NCBI GenBank assembly: GCA_030760725.1
Contig: JASWHV010000011.1
Location: 18,997,501-19,061,500 of the forward strand
Reading direction: 5' to 3'
From: Neostapfia colusana
Lineage: Eukaryota; Streptophyta; Magnoliopsida; Poales; Poaceae
DNA length: 64,000 nt
The notes beneath the pieces were generated by a model. It was not told the origin of the DNA and did no database searches. It saw nothing but the letters and a program-made list of their open reading frames with translations. Below are positions 45,204 through 57,523 of this stretch, piece by piece. Position numbers and translations under genes: made by a program. The stretch's first letter is position 1, and every line of letters starts with the position of its first letter.

Positions 45204-48200
45204 TGTGGGGACCACCCCGTGGTTCACCCACTCCAGGATCGCAGAGGGTGGTGCCGTGCGATGTGGCACCCAACAGCACACACAAAAAGAATAAAGAACA
45301 ACATACAACTTTTTATTTGATATAAAACAGCGGAAGTCTTTTACAAAACTTAATTAACAGCAGAAGTAATTTACATAAGTAGCCTCTCCTCCTAACTATG
45401 CAAAAGTGCAGCTGTCCAGCCCGGGGATGCTACACACTAGCAGCATGGAACCGGAGATTCACGGCGGCATGCAGGGCTCCAGCTCGGCCATGTACCCCGA
45501 CGGGGGCATCGCCTCGTCCTCGGATCTCTCCTCATAACTTTCACCTGCACACAACTCAAATATTGCAACCGTGAGCACGATGGCTCAGCAAGGGTTAACC
45601 GTCTAGTCTAGGCATGGAACTCTACATGCAGGGATATGTAAGATAGGAAAAATGACTTTGCATCAAAGACACGCCTATAAGTTGATCCTTACTTTCAGTT
45701 TTATAGCAGCAGATTCATGTACCTTAGGCAGCCCTCACATCGGAAGTCCACAATCAAACAAGAAACGCTTTCCTCCAATGTGGTGATGCCCAAAGCGGAA
45801 AGTAAACTTAATTAGCTCTACCTCTACAGCAGACATGGTTTCCAAAACATTATTCTATCATCACAGCATATTATCATTCAACTGGCTTACTTTACTTCCT
45901 ACTACGTCACGGAACAATGAACATGCGATACTCAAATAACCGCGAGGGACGGTGATTGCAATCAGGAGACACCCGGACAACACGTTGCATACACCCGCTT
46001 TCAGAAGCGTGATTCCACACCCCTTCCTACTCTGTTGTATGCAACAACCTTTCAAAGGCAACCCAAATGCCAAACCGGTCCATCCGTAACGGGCAGGAGG
46101 TCCCCGCGTGGAGCGTGACTGTGCCCACCAGCAGATTTACACCTTGCTACCCTAAACCCACTCCTATTTACGGTTGGGTAAGCCTTGACACCCAGCTTAA
46201 CCATTTACATCGGTTTCCTGCTTATGTCAGTATGCCATCCGGTACTGTTCGATACTTGTCCAGCAGGCCCGCACACGAATCGGTCCTCAGTCGACACCAA
46301 CAGGGCTACACACGTGAGACCTCCGCTCACTGCTTCCTATCCCCCCTGCTGGGTCTCATTTTCACCACTCTTAAGCCATTTTCTATTCTGACCAAACCGT
46401 GTGATAAAGCCTTACCTCGCGAGTAGATTCCAACTACTCGACTTCTATCGAGATCCTAAGCATATTAGCATTGCATTCTCTACTCGTCGAGTCTGTAAAC
46501 TACCCAACTCCCCATAGGATTTAAAAGGTTATGCAAGTGGGGTTTCAATCACCCTAACTCTAATGCAAACATTCACCCTAGACATAAGTGATACAAACAA
46601 AGAATTTGCAGAAGTACTTAAATGCAAACCGGGGCTTGCCTGGTTGCGAGTCAAACGGGAAGTTAGCTTCATGTGGGAGGACGTCCAAGGGCTCCGGTGC
46701 GTCCTCAACTTCGGTCACTATATGAGATGTAACAAAATATATGTGTAAGCATTAGGGTTTATAAGAAGTAAACTTCAATTCATAGCTACTGCTATTTAGA
46801 ATCCTTAATTGGCTTTGGGATTTTTACAGTGGATACTAGACTCTCTAAGGATGATATGAGCAAAATTTGGAGACATGTCATTGCACAATGTAGTCTTTAA
46901 AATTCCTACAAGTACAATGCTTCTCTGAATTTTTGAGCCCAATTCAGGAGCTTTGACATAGCTAAAAGTGGAATATCTGATTAGGGTAAGTCTCCATGGT
47001 TCTAACAAAATTTGTTTCACCATTTTTTGAGCTACCAACAAAGAGATATGAATTTTTAAAGTTGGATAGGAGTTCTGGAAAAGTTCCTGTTTAAATTTGA
47101 ATTTCCAAATGAAGATTGAACTTTTGAAGGCAATTTGACCTAGCAAATGGACTCCAATGAATCTCAAATTTTTACTGGATATTACTTACTATGAAAAGAA
47201 TTAGCTGCCCAAATTTGGGAATATTTCATAAAGAATTGCTCCTGTAATAAATCCCTAAAAGATTTAATAAAAACAATTTTACAGAAATTTCTGGGTATTT
47301 TCATAGCAAGCAATTTCTTCCTCTGTGAAGTACTCCTCCTAAGGATTCAAACAAAATTGGTCTCACCCTTTTTGGAGTTGTCTACACAAAGTTATGGGTC
47401 TCCAAAGTTTGAACTACATTAGGAAAATCTGGAAATGTTTAAATCCTGGCTGTGGGCCCCACCCATGGCGCTTTCCACTCAGATAATGGCAACACCGAGG
47501 CCACGAGGTTATTTCCCACGCAGCCACACCGGATCCGGTGCCACAGACCGATCCCCACGCGTATACAGAGGCTGACCGGTGGGACCCGACCCTCCTTCGT
47601 CTTCCTCGCGCTGCCCGCGTCTCCGAACTTCTTCAAACTCGCCGCCTGTTAGTTCTACACTGTGCTGAACATGATGGTGGGGTCGGGAGCCGATGACAAC
47701 GGCCGGAACGGTGCATGCACCGGTGACCATGTCAGACCTTACTTCGGCGACCTCGTTCACCCTTGACAGTGGGTCTTTTGGACTAGGGTTTGCTCTAAAA
47801 GCACCAGTGTCGCATGGACAACATCGACCCATAGCCCGCTCTCCATGGAAACCACCGGAGAGGGGACCTCACCGGCGACCCGAGTCCGCAAAACGCCGGC
47901 GACGACAAAAACTCGAAGAACTCCTTCAGTCCTCGATGGTTTCTGGCGCCGTTTGAGCGAGAAGGACCGCAGGGATCTAGCGAAGCTTCTTCTAGACCAG
48001 AAGGAGCTCTAGCTACTGCTGTGAGATGAATTTAATCATAGACCGAGAGGGGTCGCTATGAACTAGGGTTTGGTAAAACCTGAAATTCTCACTAACCGGT
48101 TGATCAATTGACATGAGGCTTTCGGCAACACGAACTACGGACAACAACGCACCTTTCTTGTGTAGGGAAGGGGCGGCGAAACTGGCGGTAGCACGGTGAC

Positions 48201-49208
48201 CACGGTGAACCGAACGTGGTTTTGCCGGGCACCTCCGAACGCCGGTGCCAATTGTGGGTTTGCGCGTAGCATGAGCTAGGAAACTCAGGTGGGAGTACGG
48301 TAAAGGCTGGAGCACACACTTGCACTTCTTTTCACTGCTTGGAGCTCGATCATCCGAGCTCAGGCGAGTGTGGGCGAGGGAGAAACAGAAACGGCACGAA
48401 GGCAGTTTCTCACGGGAGAGAGAGCGGAGGGAGTGGCGAGCAACCGAGAGAAGTGAAGAACGACTTCGGTTCTGTGACCGTGGGGTATTGAAGCGGCTGT
48501 CGATCGAGGAAACCAGGAGGTGGCGCGGTGGAGTCATCAGGAGCAGGTTTTGCCGGGAGCTGGCGGCGTCTCGGCGATCGACCGATGAAAACAGAGGCGG
48601 TAGATCACCTGTGTGTCTGACAAAGGGGTCCCACCACCTCTAATTTTTTCCCAATTTTCCACTGATATTCCTCCCAGCAACTCAACATTTAAGGCTAAAC
48701 TTTCACACCAAGTCATGGTTTAAACTTTCTGAATTCAAATTATTCGAATTCTGGTGTGAATGTTTGAATTGTATTTGATCATTTGAATTTGAGATGCATT
48801 TGAATTCTCCATTTTGTATTGTCCCAAAAACATAGCAAACCAGCTCCAAAGTTTCCTATTTTTGGCATGGCTGCTCACTCAAATGTGGAGAACACCTTTG
48901 TGGAACCAAATTGGCAAATTGAGGGGATTGGATTTTGAAACTGAATTTGAAATTTAAATTAGAGGGTTTCTCCTTTTAATACCAAACAAATATTGAAACT
49001 CCTCCAAATGAGCTGAAATTTGGAAGGGTGAATATTTGGGCTATGAAGATCCACGTTATGAATTTAGATCTCCATGTTTGTAAGTTTTGGGAAATTTGAA
49101 TCCTCACTTTGCACTTACACCGTTATAATTCAAAGTTTTAATTCCCCTCATTTTTCCTAAGTGTACATGAGCTGAAAATTCTTGCTACCACTTTTTGGGG
49201 ATTTTACA
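45204..49208 (-). repeat. E4 5' LTR
   Basis: It matches 34824-38876 at perhaps 95% by eye, 4005 bases. It lacks 50 bases between two TCC triplets relative to the other LTR (junction near 47623). The minus strand carries a 174-codon frame (48013-48537) corresponding to the frame in the other LTR. Confidence 0.92.
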
Positions 49209-49303
49209 GTTTCTACCTCAGGAACCTTAGGTTCATCGAAGTTTTGGTGACTAACGTCGAAACCCATCTATCACAGGCGACTCCGACGATTTTTTAGCCA
49301 ACA
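49209..49303 (+). repeat. Tat-like LTR, copy 2, part right of E4
   Basis: GTTTCTACCTCAGG matches GTTTACCTCAG in copy 1 (about 34118), continuing the LTR cut at 34823. It ends CA at 49303, three bases before the primer-binding site. Confidence 0.7.
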
Positions 49304-49306
49304 GAA

Positions 49307-49326
49307 TTGGTGACTGCACTTGGGAG
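49307..49326 (+). other. Tat-like primer-binding site, not iMet
   Basis: TTGGTGACTGCACTTGGGAG resembles the TTGGCGACTC-CTGGGGA type of site used by Tat/Ogre-group elements and differs from the TGGTATCAGAG of the other elements here. The exact tRNA cannot be decided without a comparison. Confidence 0.6.
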
Positions 49327-49400
49327 CGACGTCAATTGCATCAAGATTCACATCTACTCGACAATCGGTATGTTTTCGTACTGATCAGACCTTGAAGAAC

Positions 49401-50930
49401 ATGGCAGATGCATCTAGGAGAAAAGCCGATGGCAAAGCTATCGATGTGAGCAATATCATCGATGTTCCGCTCGAAGATCTCTTGCAAGAGGACACGAGCG
49501 CATCCAAGAAGAGTTCGAGCGAGAGATCCAGGAAGAAAAGATGGCACGTCTCCAGTCCAAGTTGGCATGCTTCCAAAAGACACGAGGAGGCATTGTCCAG
49601 AAAGCCGATACTTGGGAGGCATCCACACACAAGGTAAGCACACCGATATCTCTTGAAGACCTTGTTCAACTTGTAGATGTATCTGTAGCTACCATATATA
49701 ATGCAGACTTAAAACAGATGGCTTCTACGGTAGTGGATAGGCTTAAAAGTTCATTCGACACGTTTTAAGGCTGATGTGGAACATACCATAGATAGAAGCC
49801 TGCATCGGCAGATCCGATCTACCGTCCAGCAAGTGCAAGATGAGGTGGGGGCAAACACTGAGACATCAACACGAGTAGTGCGGCAATGAACGTAGCAAGC
49901 ACTTCATCACCTTGCATGCCGCCAACTTACACCCAAGCTAGGCAGTCAATCGAGAACGTGCATCAACCATATTACCAGACCGTCGCGTATGGACCTGCCA
50001 TGCCACCCACAGGAAGTGGTGTGCCGCTTGAGCCAGTGGCCAACACGTATTTTCCTCCACCACAACCACAAGTTGCACTTGGCAACTTGGCTGACCCTCC
50101 CATAGCTCCAAACAACGCTCTACATGAAGAACATAGAGACCAAGTGGTTAGAACACTCAGGGAATTCGGGGTAACATCCAGGAGAAACATTAGAACCTAC
50201 CAAAAACCTTACCTAGACCACTTCGACAACGTCCCTATCCTAGAGGTTTCAGGGTGCCTGACTTCTCTATTTTAGTGGGGAGGATTCAAAAACTACACAA
50301 GAACATGTAGTCCAATTCCTTATTCAATGCAGCGACAGACGAATACAGGACGTACACCAGATCAGATTGTTTCCCTTGTCCCTAACTGGCATGACCTTTA
50401 GTTGGTTCACCTCATTAGCTCCTAATTCTGTCATTACCTGGCCGTGTTTGGAACAAAAGTTTCACGAATATTTCAATAATGGAGAGACCGAACATAGATT
50501 GTTTCATCTAACCACGGTCAAGCAAAAATATAATGAACTCGTGACTGACTATATCAAAAAGTTTTGGGAAACCCGGAACAAATGCTTTAGCCTAACCATG
50601 GGGAAAAGGATTTGGCTGATCTAGTGTTTGCAGGACTTCTACCGTACCTCAAAGAGAAGATGAAGGGCATGGAGTTTGGATATGTCAACCAAATCCTGCA
50701 GCGAGCTCTGGCATGTGAGAACCAAGCCAAAGAGGCCAAAGCACACAACCAGTTTAAGGAAATGTGCAACAGAGATCGGGAGAAACAGCACATCAGCAAC
50801 CTCGGGAAGACTCGGCCAGCGAAGATGAGACGGATGTTTGTGTGGCTGAGTGGGTTGAAAACCCAAGAACGAGCCTCTAGCTTGTACATATTTGAAACCC
50901 AGCCCCAGGAAGAAGGATAAAATCAAGTTC
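49401..50930 (+). pseudogene. Tat-like gag, several frameshifts
   Basis: ATG 49401 opens with MADASRRKADGKAIDVSNII. A frameshift near 49520 moves the reading to a frame with KMARLQSKLACFQKTRGG and SLEDLVQLVDVSVATIY, which ends near 49768. A proline-rich region (49886-50275) contains QARQSIENVHQPYYQTV. The gag domain follows: FPLSLTGMTFSWFTSL, ITWPCLEQKFHEYF, FHLTTVKQKYNELVTDYIKK. After another shift near 50610 comes LVFAGLLPYLKEKMKGMEFG. At least four frame changes are seen, so this is an old copy. Confidence 0.8.
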
Positions 50931-52371
50931 ACCTTCGATATGACAAAGTGCGACAAGCTCCTCCACGTGCTCTTACATAACCTGGTGATCAAGCTCAAGA
51001 ACGGTCACGTTATCCCATCAGCCGAGCAGCTGGCTAACAAGCGTTACTGTAAGTGGCACAACTCATACTCACATTCAACTAACGATTACAACTCTTTCTG
51101 TCGATAGGTATAATCGGCTCTCAATGACGGCCGGTTGACACTCGGTGATGGTCACTGAATGAACCTGATACGGATCCCTTCCCTGTTAACATGATGAACT
51201 TTGAGGGGAAGAAGATCCTTGTGAGGAACGATCAGGCATCTACAACGAAGGGGAAGAACGTGATTGTGTCTGATGATCTATGCAAGAAGATGATCAAGCC
51301 AAGAAACCCTGAGGTCGGCGTGTGGAAGCTAAACGAAGATAGGAAGACTACTTTGTTCAAGCCAACCTCTGAATTTTGGATCAGCAAGTGCCTCCGAAGG
51401 AAGCATGAGAAAAGTGTCTTCCACAGACTTAGAGGTTGCAAGTATGATGGGTCTATGGCATACATCGACAGGAGTCTTGGAAGTACTCTCGGCAAAACTG
51501 GGTTTGGGAGTCATGGACATCTCGAAAAACCGATGATTTTCCAAGGTAAATGGCCTTCCCAAAAGGATCGGGGGGGGGGGGGGGGGCACAGCCCGGGAAC
51601 TATCGGCACGCTGAGAAGCCGATAGTTTTTCAAAGAAAATCGCCCTCCCAAGGGGCTCAGGAAGCACAGACGCAGGAGCAGCGACTGGATGGGCGAGGGA
51701 ACAACACAGGAACGTGGAGACCAAAGCAAAAACCACTGAATGGTGCTGATACTTCTGCCCCACCCAAGAGACGTGTCGAGAAGTCCCAGACCGATCATAA
51801 CACAAGACTGGGACATCAGGTGCTTATGAGCAGGTCTGTACCTTGCGTGATCCAAGATAAATTGGCCAGCAGAAACTCGAAAGCGAAGGTTAATTTGGCA
51901 AACAGGGCTCAGGAAAACGACACGAGGTCAGGGTTCCAACATGAAAACTGGTGCTGGACCAAGCAAAACCGAGAGAGCCAAAGCTGATTCAGGACCTCCC
52001 ATGAAGTGCTCTTGGTTGGTGTCTCCGGAAGGAAGAATTGTCGTCGGGACAGGCATCACACCATCACCCAAACATAAGGTGCAAAGGCCAGTTGAACGTG
52101 CACGACCACACCAACTCAATACATCAACCGGTCAGTGCAAGATAGCTCCAAAATGACTCAGCAGGTGGAACGTGAAGCCAGAGGTGAAGCAAGACACGAT
52201 TAAGACAGTGGCTCCATGGACGAAGCCAGAACCTCAATGGTGCCCCACAGGGCTCAACAAGACTCAGAAGAGACGTGTACAAATACTGAGAGCCTTAGAA
52301 CTTGCTGAGAAGAGGATGGAGGAGCAAAGGGATCATTGGTTCAACCAAGCAAGACTATTGATCATCAAGAA
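50931..52371 (+). pseudogene. Tat-like gag C-terminal region before protease
   Basis: Pieces in changing frames include FTFDMTKCDKLLHVLL, IPSAEQLANKRYCKWHNSYS, a segment with VGVWKLNEDRKTTLFKPTSE (51191-51625) and a final block WCPTGLNKTQKRRVQILRAL (about 52239). These are typical of the stretch between gag and protease in Tat-type elements. A 17-G run and a diverged local duplication lie inside it. No protease DSG is seen before the copia junction. Confidence 0.7.
51496..51650 (+). repeat. Diverged duplication flanking a 17-base G run
   Basis: A block with AAAACCGATGATTTTCCAAGG and GGCCTTCCCAAAAGGATCG (about 51524-51570) recurs as GAAGCCGATAGTTTTTCAAAG and CGCCCTCCCAAGGGGCTC (about 51615-51659). 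Between the copies is an uninterrupted run of 17 G (51570-51586). Confidence 0.7.
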
Positions 52372-53917
52372 TGTGAGACCTATGTGTGCTGAATACATTG
52401 ACAATTAGAATAAAATGAGGATTTACATTCAAAGTTTTGAATATTGCCAAAATACCTGCTTTAGATTGTCCGAACTTTTTCATTGCATTTCAGGAGTAAC
52501 TGTCACTGCCGATCAGCTGTTTTCATAGTATTTAATTTTCAGCCACTATGTTTTTAACTTGCAATGCTTCGAACTTGCTTCTTGCCTTATGGAATGTTTG
52601 CTTAGTATTCTGTTACTATGTCTTTGATGTGCTATGGCCGATTATGGTGGTTAATACATTGCTATGGTTTGCAACATGCTTATGTGAGGTGCTCATGTAA
52701 GGTGTTGTGGTTTTCAGACTAACGTGAGTCAAGTCGCGGACTTGTGCTCGAAAAAAGTGGATGTTTGTTCATGTGCAGGTATTGCTTTAGGTCAATACAT
52801 GGCTGGTGATGGAGATCCTCGAACTAGTCTTAGGAAGAAGATGAGTTTCAACAACCAAGTTCGAGATGAATTGTGGTTGAGCTGATTGGGAGGTCACGCA
52901 ACATGTTTGGGTCAAGAACAATGCATATGAAGGTGTTGTGAACGTTTTGGAAAGTGTTTGCATGTATGCAAGGGGTGCATGGACGTGACTACATTGTTCC
53001 AAGGCGTGGTGAAGAGATATGGAAGTGAAGATATTGTTGAAATGGTTGAACCGGCTGGATTTTGCGCTCAGGCTGCAGCTGAGGCGGTTAAAGTTCATTT
53101 ATGGAAAGTTTTGAGTCGGTTATAATAGAATTTTGTGTTAGGCACGAAGTAGAGTTGTTTTAGGAATCTTTGGGACATTCCTAAGGTGTTCAAAAGTTTT
53201 AAGATTGCTTCTATCTGCGTATAGAAGAGTTTCAAGCAGTTTTTGAAAGTTAGAGTTTGAATCCAAGTAGGAGTAGGACTCCTAGTTTGAACTGGGTTGG
53301 CCTTAGGGCTGCTTATATAAGCAAGGGAGGCCAAGGCTCGTGGAGAGAACGACTTGTGGATGCTTCTCTTGAGTTTTGATCAATAAAAATCATAGTTTAG
53401 AGGAGCTTTGGTGCCTTGTTCGTCCGACTTGTTTCAGACAAGTTTTTCCTCCGCGAGTTTCTGGACAAACCGACATTGCTTCGGTATTTCGATCATAACT
53501 CGAGTTTTACTGATCCAGTTGACCTGATTCTTTTGGGTTGTCTTAACACTTGATTATATATCATTTGTGAAAATTTCACAGTCATTGGATTAGTGGTTTT
53601 TGATCTACACGAGTTTCTGCAGCATTGCAGATCTGTTTTTAAAACCGGGTAGAAGAGATTGACCTTCATCTAGTCTTTTGATCATAACTCAAGTACTACT
53701 TAGTGTTTTCACGCGATTATTGTTGCATTGGCTTCGTGACTTGATTCTCTAATCTCCACTAGTTTAGTCACGTTTGAACACATAAAAAACAATCACACAC
53801 ACGGTTTGTTTGTCAGATCGATTTTCTGCCGAGGGTTTTTTGTAGCTTCCGCATAAAATGTTTTAATCTACCATTCATCCCCCTTTGGTAGATTTTCACG
53901 TGCTCTTTGATCCTAAA
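52372..53917 (+). repeat. LTR of truncated copia
   Basis: TGTGAGACCTATGTGTGCTG to TTTGATCCTAAA, 1546 bases, clearly homologous to 15692-17295 but more diverged. TATATAA lies at 53314-53320. Next to it, 53920-53932 reads TAGTATCAGATCC, a mutated copy of the iMet primer-binding site. Confidence 0.9.
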
Positions 53918-53981
53918 ATTAGTATCAGATCCACAGTGATTTAATCTCATTGATTTTTTGTACGTGTTTTCGCTAATCAAC

Positions 53982-54627
53982 ATGGAGAAACACTACGCAA
54001 AACTTTGTGTGTTCGATGCCGTTGATTTTCAGGTTTGGAAGGCTCGTGTGGAGGCTTACATACAAGCACAAAGATTCGCCATATGGGAAAAGGTGTACAA
54101 ATCCTTTGATGTGCCTAGTTATGGCTGCAAACTTGAGGGATGTCAGCAACAATAACAAGTCTCACAACTTGATCATCCAAGGATTGACTCAAAGTGACTT
54201 CGATCGTGTTACACACCTCCGATCTGCGTATGATGTGTGGAAAAGACTTTGCGACTACCACGAAGGATCCAACACAATCAAGGAGGTAAGGCAAGATATG
54301 TTCAAGAAAGAATATATGCTCTTTGAGATGCAACTAGGTGAGTCCATCGATGATTTATTTGCTCGCTTTAACAAAATTCTCATCAAATTGCGTAGTGTCA
54401 ATGTTAATTTTTCCGATGCTGAAAATGCTAGGCAATTGTTAAGTGCATTAGACATTTCAATTTGGGAGATAAATGTTACATCTATTCATGAATCTACTGT
54501 GATGATTACACTTATTTTAGATGTGCTATATTCTAAATTGAAAACTCATGAAATCAACATAATCGCACGTAAGAATCCCAATAAGTCTCTTGCTTTTGTT
54601 TCACACCGTGACATGCATAGTTTGTAA
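53982..54627 (+). pseudogene. Truncated copia gag
   Basis: ATG 53982 matches the start of the complete copia gag (MEKHYAKLCVFDAVDFQVWK). A deletion after FDVP near 54117 shifts the frame, and the reading continues in another frame with AANLRDVSNNNKSHNLIIQG, LCDYHEGSNTIKEVRQ and ESIDDLFARFNKIL. It contains a small insertion (DMFKKEY) relative to the complete copy. It ends at TAA after RDMHSL, where similarity stops. No zinc knuckle remains. Confidence 0.88.
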
Positions 54628-55803
54628 GGGCACAAGTTTTCACTTTCTAAAAGAGTTCATCATCACACACACCTCAGCTCAATTGTGGTAAACACATGAA
54701 CACATTTAAAGAGCAACTAACCACCATCAATAGGTAATTATGAGATGAATTCACAAAATGAAAAAGTGGTATTTCACACATGTTTCATATAGGGGCTGAG
54801 CACACTATCAACTCCTAAACTTTGTTATGAATGCTCATGCCAATTTTCACACAAATCCAAACCTCTTTGAGGTACTTTTGGATACAATCATTAAAAGGCT
54901 AGTTTGAACTTGAATTCAAATTCAAACTCCCTTCATCACATGAATTCAAAAGAGATATTCATATTCACAATATGCACATTTTCATGAGCTCATCCACCAA
55001 TTTTCATTCCATTTGGAGTTGATCTTGACATGAGCTATATGTAGCATTCAAACTAAATTTGAAATTCAGTTTGCCATTTGAAGCAAATTCATTCAAGCTA
55101 ATCCTTAACTTTGAATCATTCAAACTAATCCTTCACCTTGAATCATTCAAACTTCAAATGGTGATTCAGTGGATTGATCAAATTGTGAGGGGTAAGAGGG
55201 TCCCAAATATTTTGCAAAAGTGGAAATTCAATTTTGTGGGACAAAAATGGGAAATGGAACCCACCAGTCAGTGAAACAGAGGATTCAACCGATTCCTCCG
55301 AGAATGCTCGGGTTCTTGCACGCGCGTGCGTGAGCACCACGGCAAGGAAATGGCTGGCCAGCAACTGCCTGCCTCCTTGAGCCACCGAGAAGCTTCCCAG
55401 CTCCCTTATCTTTGCCCCCAGATGCACACAAGACCGTTTCATCGAACTCCCGATGCTCTCTCGCACAGAAACGTTGCCAAACACTCACTGCTCACCCAAG
55501 CTCTCTGCTCCACCGTCAACCAGCCGAACCATTGTATTGCACACCGAGCTGAGGCCACAAACTAGTTTGCCCACCACCCTTCGACGTCCTCGCACCTGTT
55601 CCAGCTCGTGATCGGCTTCCTCTGAGCCATGCCACCGCCATCTTCTTCCTCGACCCCGAGTGAAGTCGCTGGCGGAAGTTTGCATCGTCCGGTCGAACCA
55701 CGCCCATTCAAGCTCGAACAATCGATCACAGAGGTTAGCCACCAACCCTAGTTCCTTCTCTAGACCCCGTCGAGCTAGTTCAACGCCGGTGAGCCGGAAT
55801 TTC
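54628..55803 (+). other. LTR-like sequence of unknown family
   Basis: No gene is supported. The left half is AT-rich with repeated TTGAATTCAAA-type blocks. The right half (55260-55800) is GC-richer, as in LTR leaders. The block from TCATATAGGGGCTGAGC (54785) recurs, diverged, at 63882 to the window end, so this belongs to a repeat family, but no terminus or coding frame identifies it. Confidence 0.5.
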
Positions 55804-57255
55804 TGTAACACCCTCATATTCATTATGATGCATTGCATACATTTTTCATGAAGAGAAACATTTAAAAAGAAGAAGAAAATAAAGAAAGGAATATAGAAAC
55901 AAATAAATAAAAGGAAATAAAAATAGAAATAATAAAATAATTCAAAATAAAAATAAAAATAAAAAGGAAAAGAAAAAGAAAAAATAAATAAAACCTGGCC
56001 ACCCCCAATTTTTCCCCAATTGCCCTCTAATCCACTCCCTAATTCCCCCAATTCCTTCCCCTAATTTTCCCCTAAAATCCCCACCTAGCAAATTTTCCCC
56101 ACATTTGGAGGAATTTTTCTCTAATTTTGGCCGCACCACCCTAAGGGGAAAGCCCTAGCCGCCCCCCTCCCCTTGGCCGCACAACCCTAAGAGGGAAACC
56201 CTAGCCGTCCCCCTTTTTCTTTTTCTTGGATTTTCTTTTCCCCCAAATAATCTCACCCTTGGTGGAAAATAATTGATTAAATCACAGCCCCTAACTCCCA
56301 CCTCTTTTCAATTAAATATCAGCCCTTGGATAAATGAGTTGCTAAAATCCTAGCCCCCTTAGCTATTTTCTCCCCCTTATAAATAAAACCCCCTCCTAGC
56401 CGCCACCCCCAGCCCTAAAAACCCTGGCCACCGCCCCTCTCTTGCTGCCAAGTCCTGGCCGCCGCCCTGCTGGTGCCTTGGCCATTGTTGAAGCTCTGCC
56501 CTGCCTCGCCGTCGCTAGAGAAGAAGACCCCGACATCCTGCCCTAGCCACAGCTCCACAATTCTCTAAAGAAAAACCCCAGCTGCTGCCATTGCAAGAAA
56601 AAGGGTCCAGCCGCAAGGAGGAGAGGAGGAAGAAGAGAGGTAGGTCCCCGTTACCCCTCCTACCATGATCATGAGCATTTATGAGTATGAGATGAACTTG
56701 ACAAGGAGTACTGGCTGGTTGAGGCTTGATAAATGATGAATTAAGATGGAGGGATGATGATTTGCTTGGTTGTGTTGGGGTTTACTCACCTAGAGATAGT
56801 TCCTGTTTTTATCATGATTGTGAAATAAAACTGGCTTGCTGCCATGAAACCATTTATTTCCTACCTTGTCTTAAGCTACATGTCATACTTTTCTCGCACT
56901 TGCTGAGTACGACATGTACTCACCCTTGCATTCCCACATATAATTAAGCTACAGGAGAAGAGTACTTCAAACAGCAGGTGGAGTACAAGGCATGCGCACT
57001 ACCGTCAACATGCCTGTGGAGTTGAAGTTGTAGTCCATCGCCTTTAGTTATTTCCGCTGTCATTTAGAATATTCGGCTGCAGAATAAGTTAGATTCCATG
57101 AGTGAGACATCGAGTTATTGTAATAAGGTATTTAAACACTATTTGTACGTGGTTATATTCTGAAATTCAGTTTGTGAAGTACATGTGTATGAGTGATGAA
57201 CATCCTAGACACATATGCGTATTTACTTGGTTCATTTTCGGAACTGGGTGTCACA
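55804..57255 (+). repeat. EA 5' LTR, internally shortened
   Basis: It starts TGTAACACCCTC and ends GGGTGTCACA, with complementary termini. It matches the 3' LTR and E3 LTR to the CTCCTACCA block near 56664, then jumps to sequence matching the plus strand's complement of 28195-28215 (TTATGAGTATGAGATGAACTT). The long middle module of the other copies is therefore missing here. TATAAATA is at 56378-56385. Confidence 0.85.
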
Positions 57256-57258
57256 AAT

Positions 57259-57272
57259 TGGCATCAGAGCCA
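57259..57272 (+). other. EA primer-binding site (tRNA-iMet variant)
   Basis: TGGCATCAGAGCCA starts three bases after the LTR end. It differs from the perfect iMet complement only at the fourth base (C for T). Confidence 0.88.
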
Positions 57273-57523
57273 CATTGACCGTAGGATGCAAGCGTAGGTA
57301 GAATGGAAACTCTAAAACACAGAGGAACACCCCTCTAAACTGCTATTTTCGAAATTTGCTTGCTGCTACACTTTATTTGTCAACTTAACCACCACACAGT
57401 GCTATTTTCAGCCTCTCTTTCTTCTTTCCCTGTGAACAGCCACACTTTCTGTTTTTTTGCTTCATAGCTTCTGAAATTTTGGAGTTATTTCCTTCTCTAA
57501 AGTTTCTCATGTCTTATTTATAG

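Larger units (their letters stand above)
34824..49208 (-). mobile_element. E4: chromovirus-like Ty3/gypsy element with ~4-kb LTRs
   Basis: Two ~4.0-kb LTRs flank, on the minus strand, an iMet primer-binding site, a 1.75-kb leader, gag, protease, reverse transcriptase, RNase H, integrase and a polypurine tract. LTRs of this length suggest a Tekay/Del-type chromovirus. One in-frame stop between gag and pol plus two integrase frameshifts inactivate it. It sits inside the LTR of the Tat-like element. The flanks (ACGTC left, GTTTC right) give no clear target duplication. A CACGTC precedes TGTGGGG at both LTRs, so the true boundary may be six bases further out. Confidence 0.9.
49209..52371 (+). mobile_element. 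Tat-like Ty3/gypsy element: LTR end, PBS and gag only
   Basis: The LTR interrupted by E4 resumes at 49209 and ends CCAACA at 49303. A non-iMet primer-binding site and a decayed gag region follow. Protease and polymerase are absent because a copia LTR begins at 52372. The gag style (FPLSLTGMTFSWF, FTFDMTKCDKLLHVLL, IPSAEQLANKRYCKWHNS) is that of the Tat/Retand/RIRE2 group. Confidence 0.75.
52372..54627 (+). mobile_element. Truncated Sirevirus-like copia: LTR plus gag start
   Basis: A diverged relative of the complete copia element: one LTR, a degraded primer-binding site and the first ~200 codons of gag. Similarity ends near 54615, after which unrelated sequence begins. No second LTR or pol is present. 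The left end follows Tat gag sequence. Confidence 0.9.
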
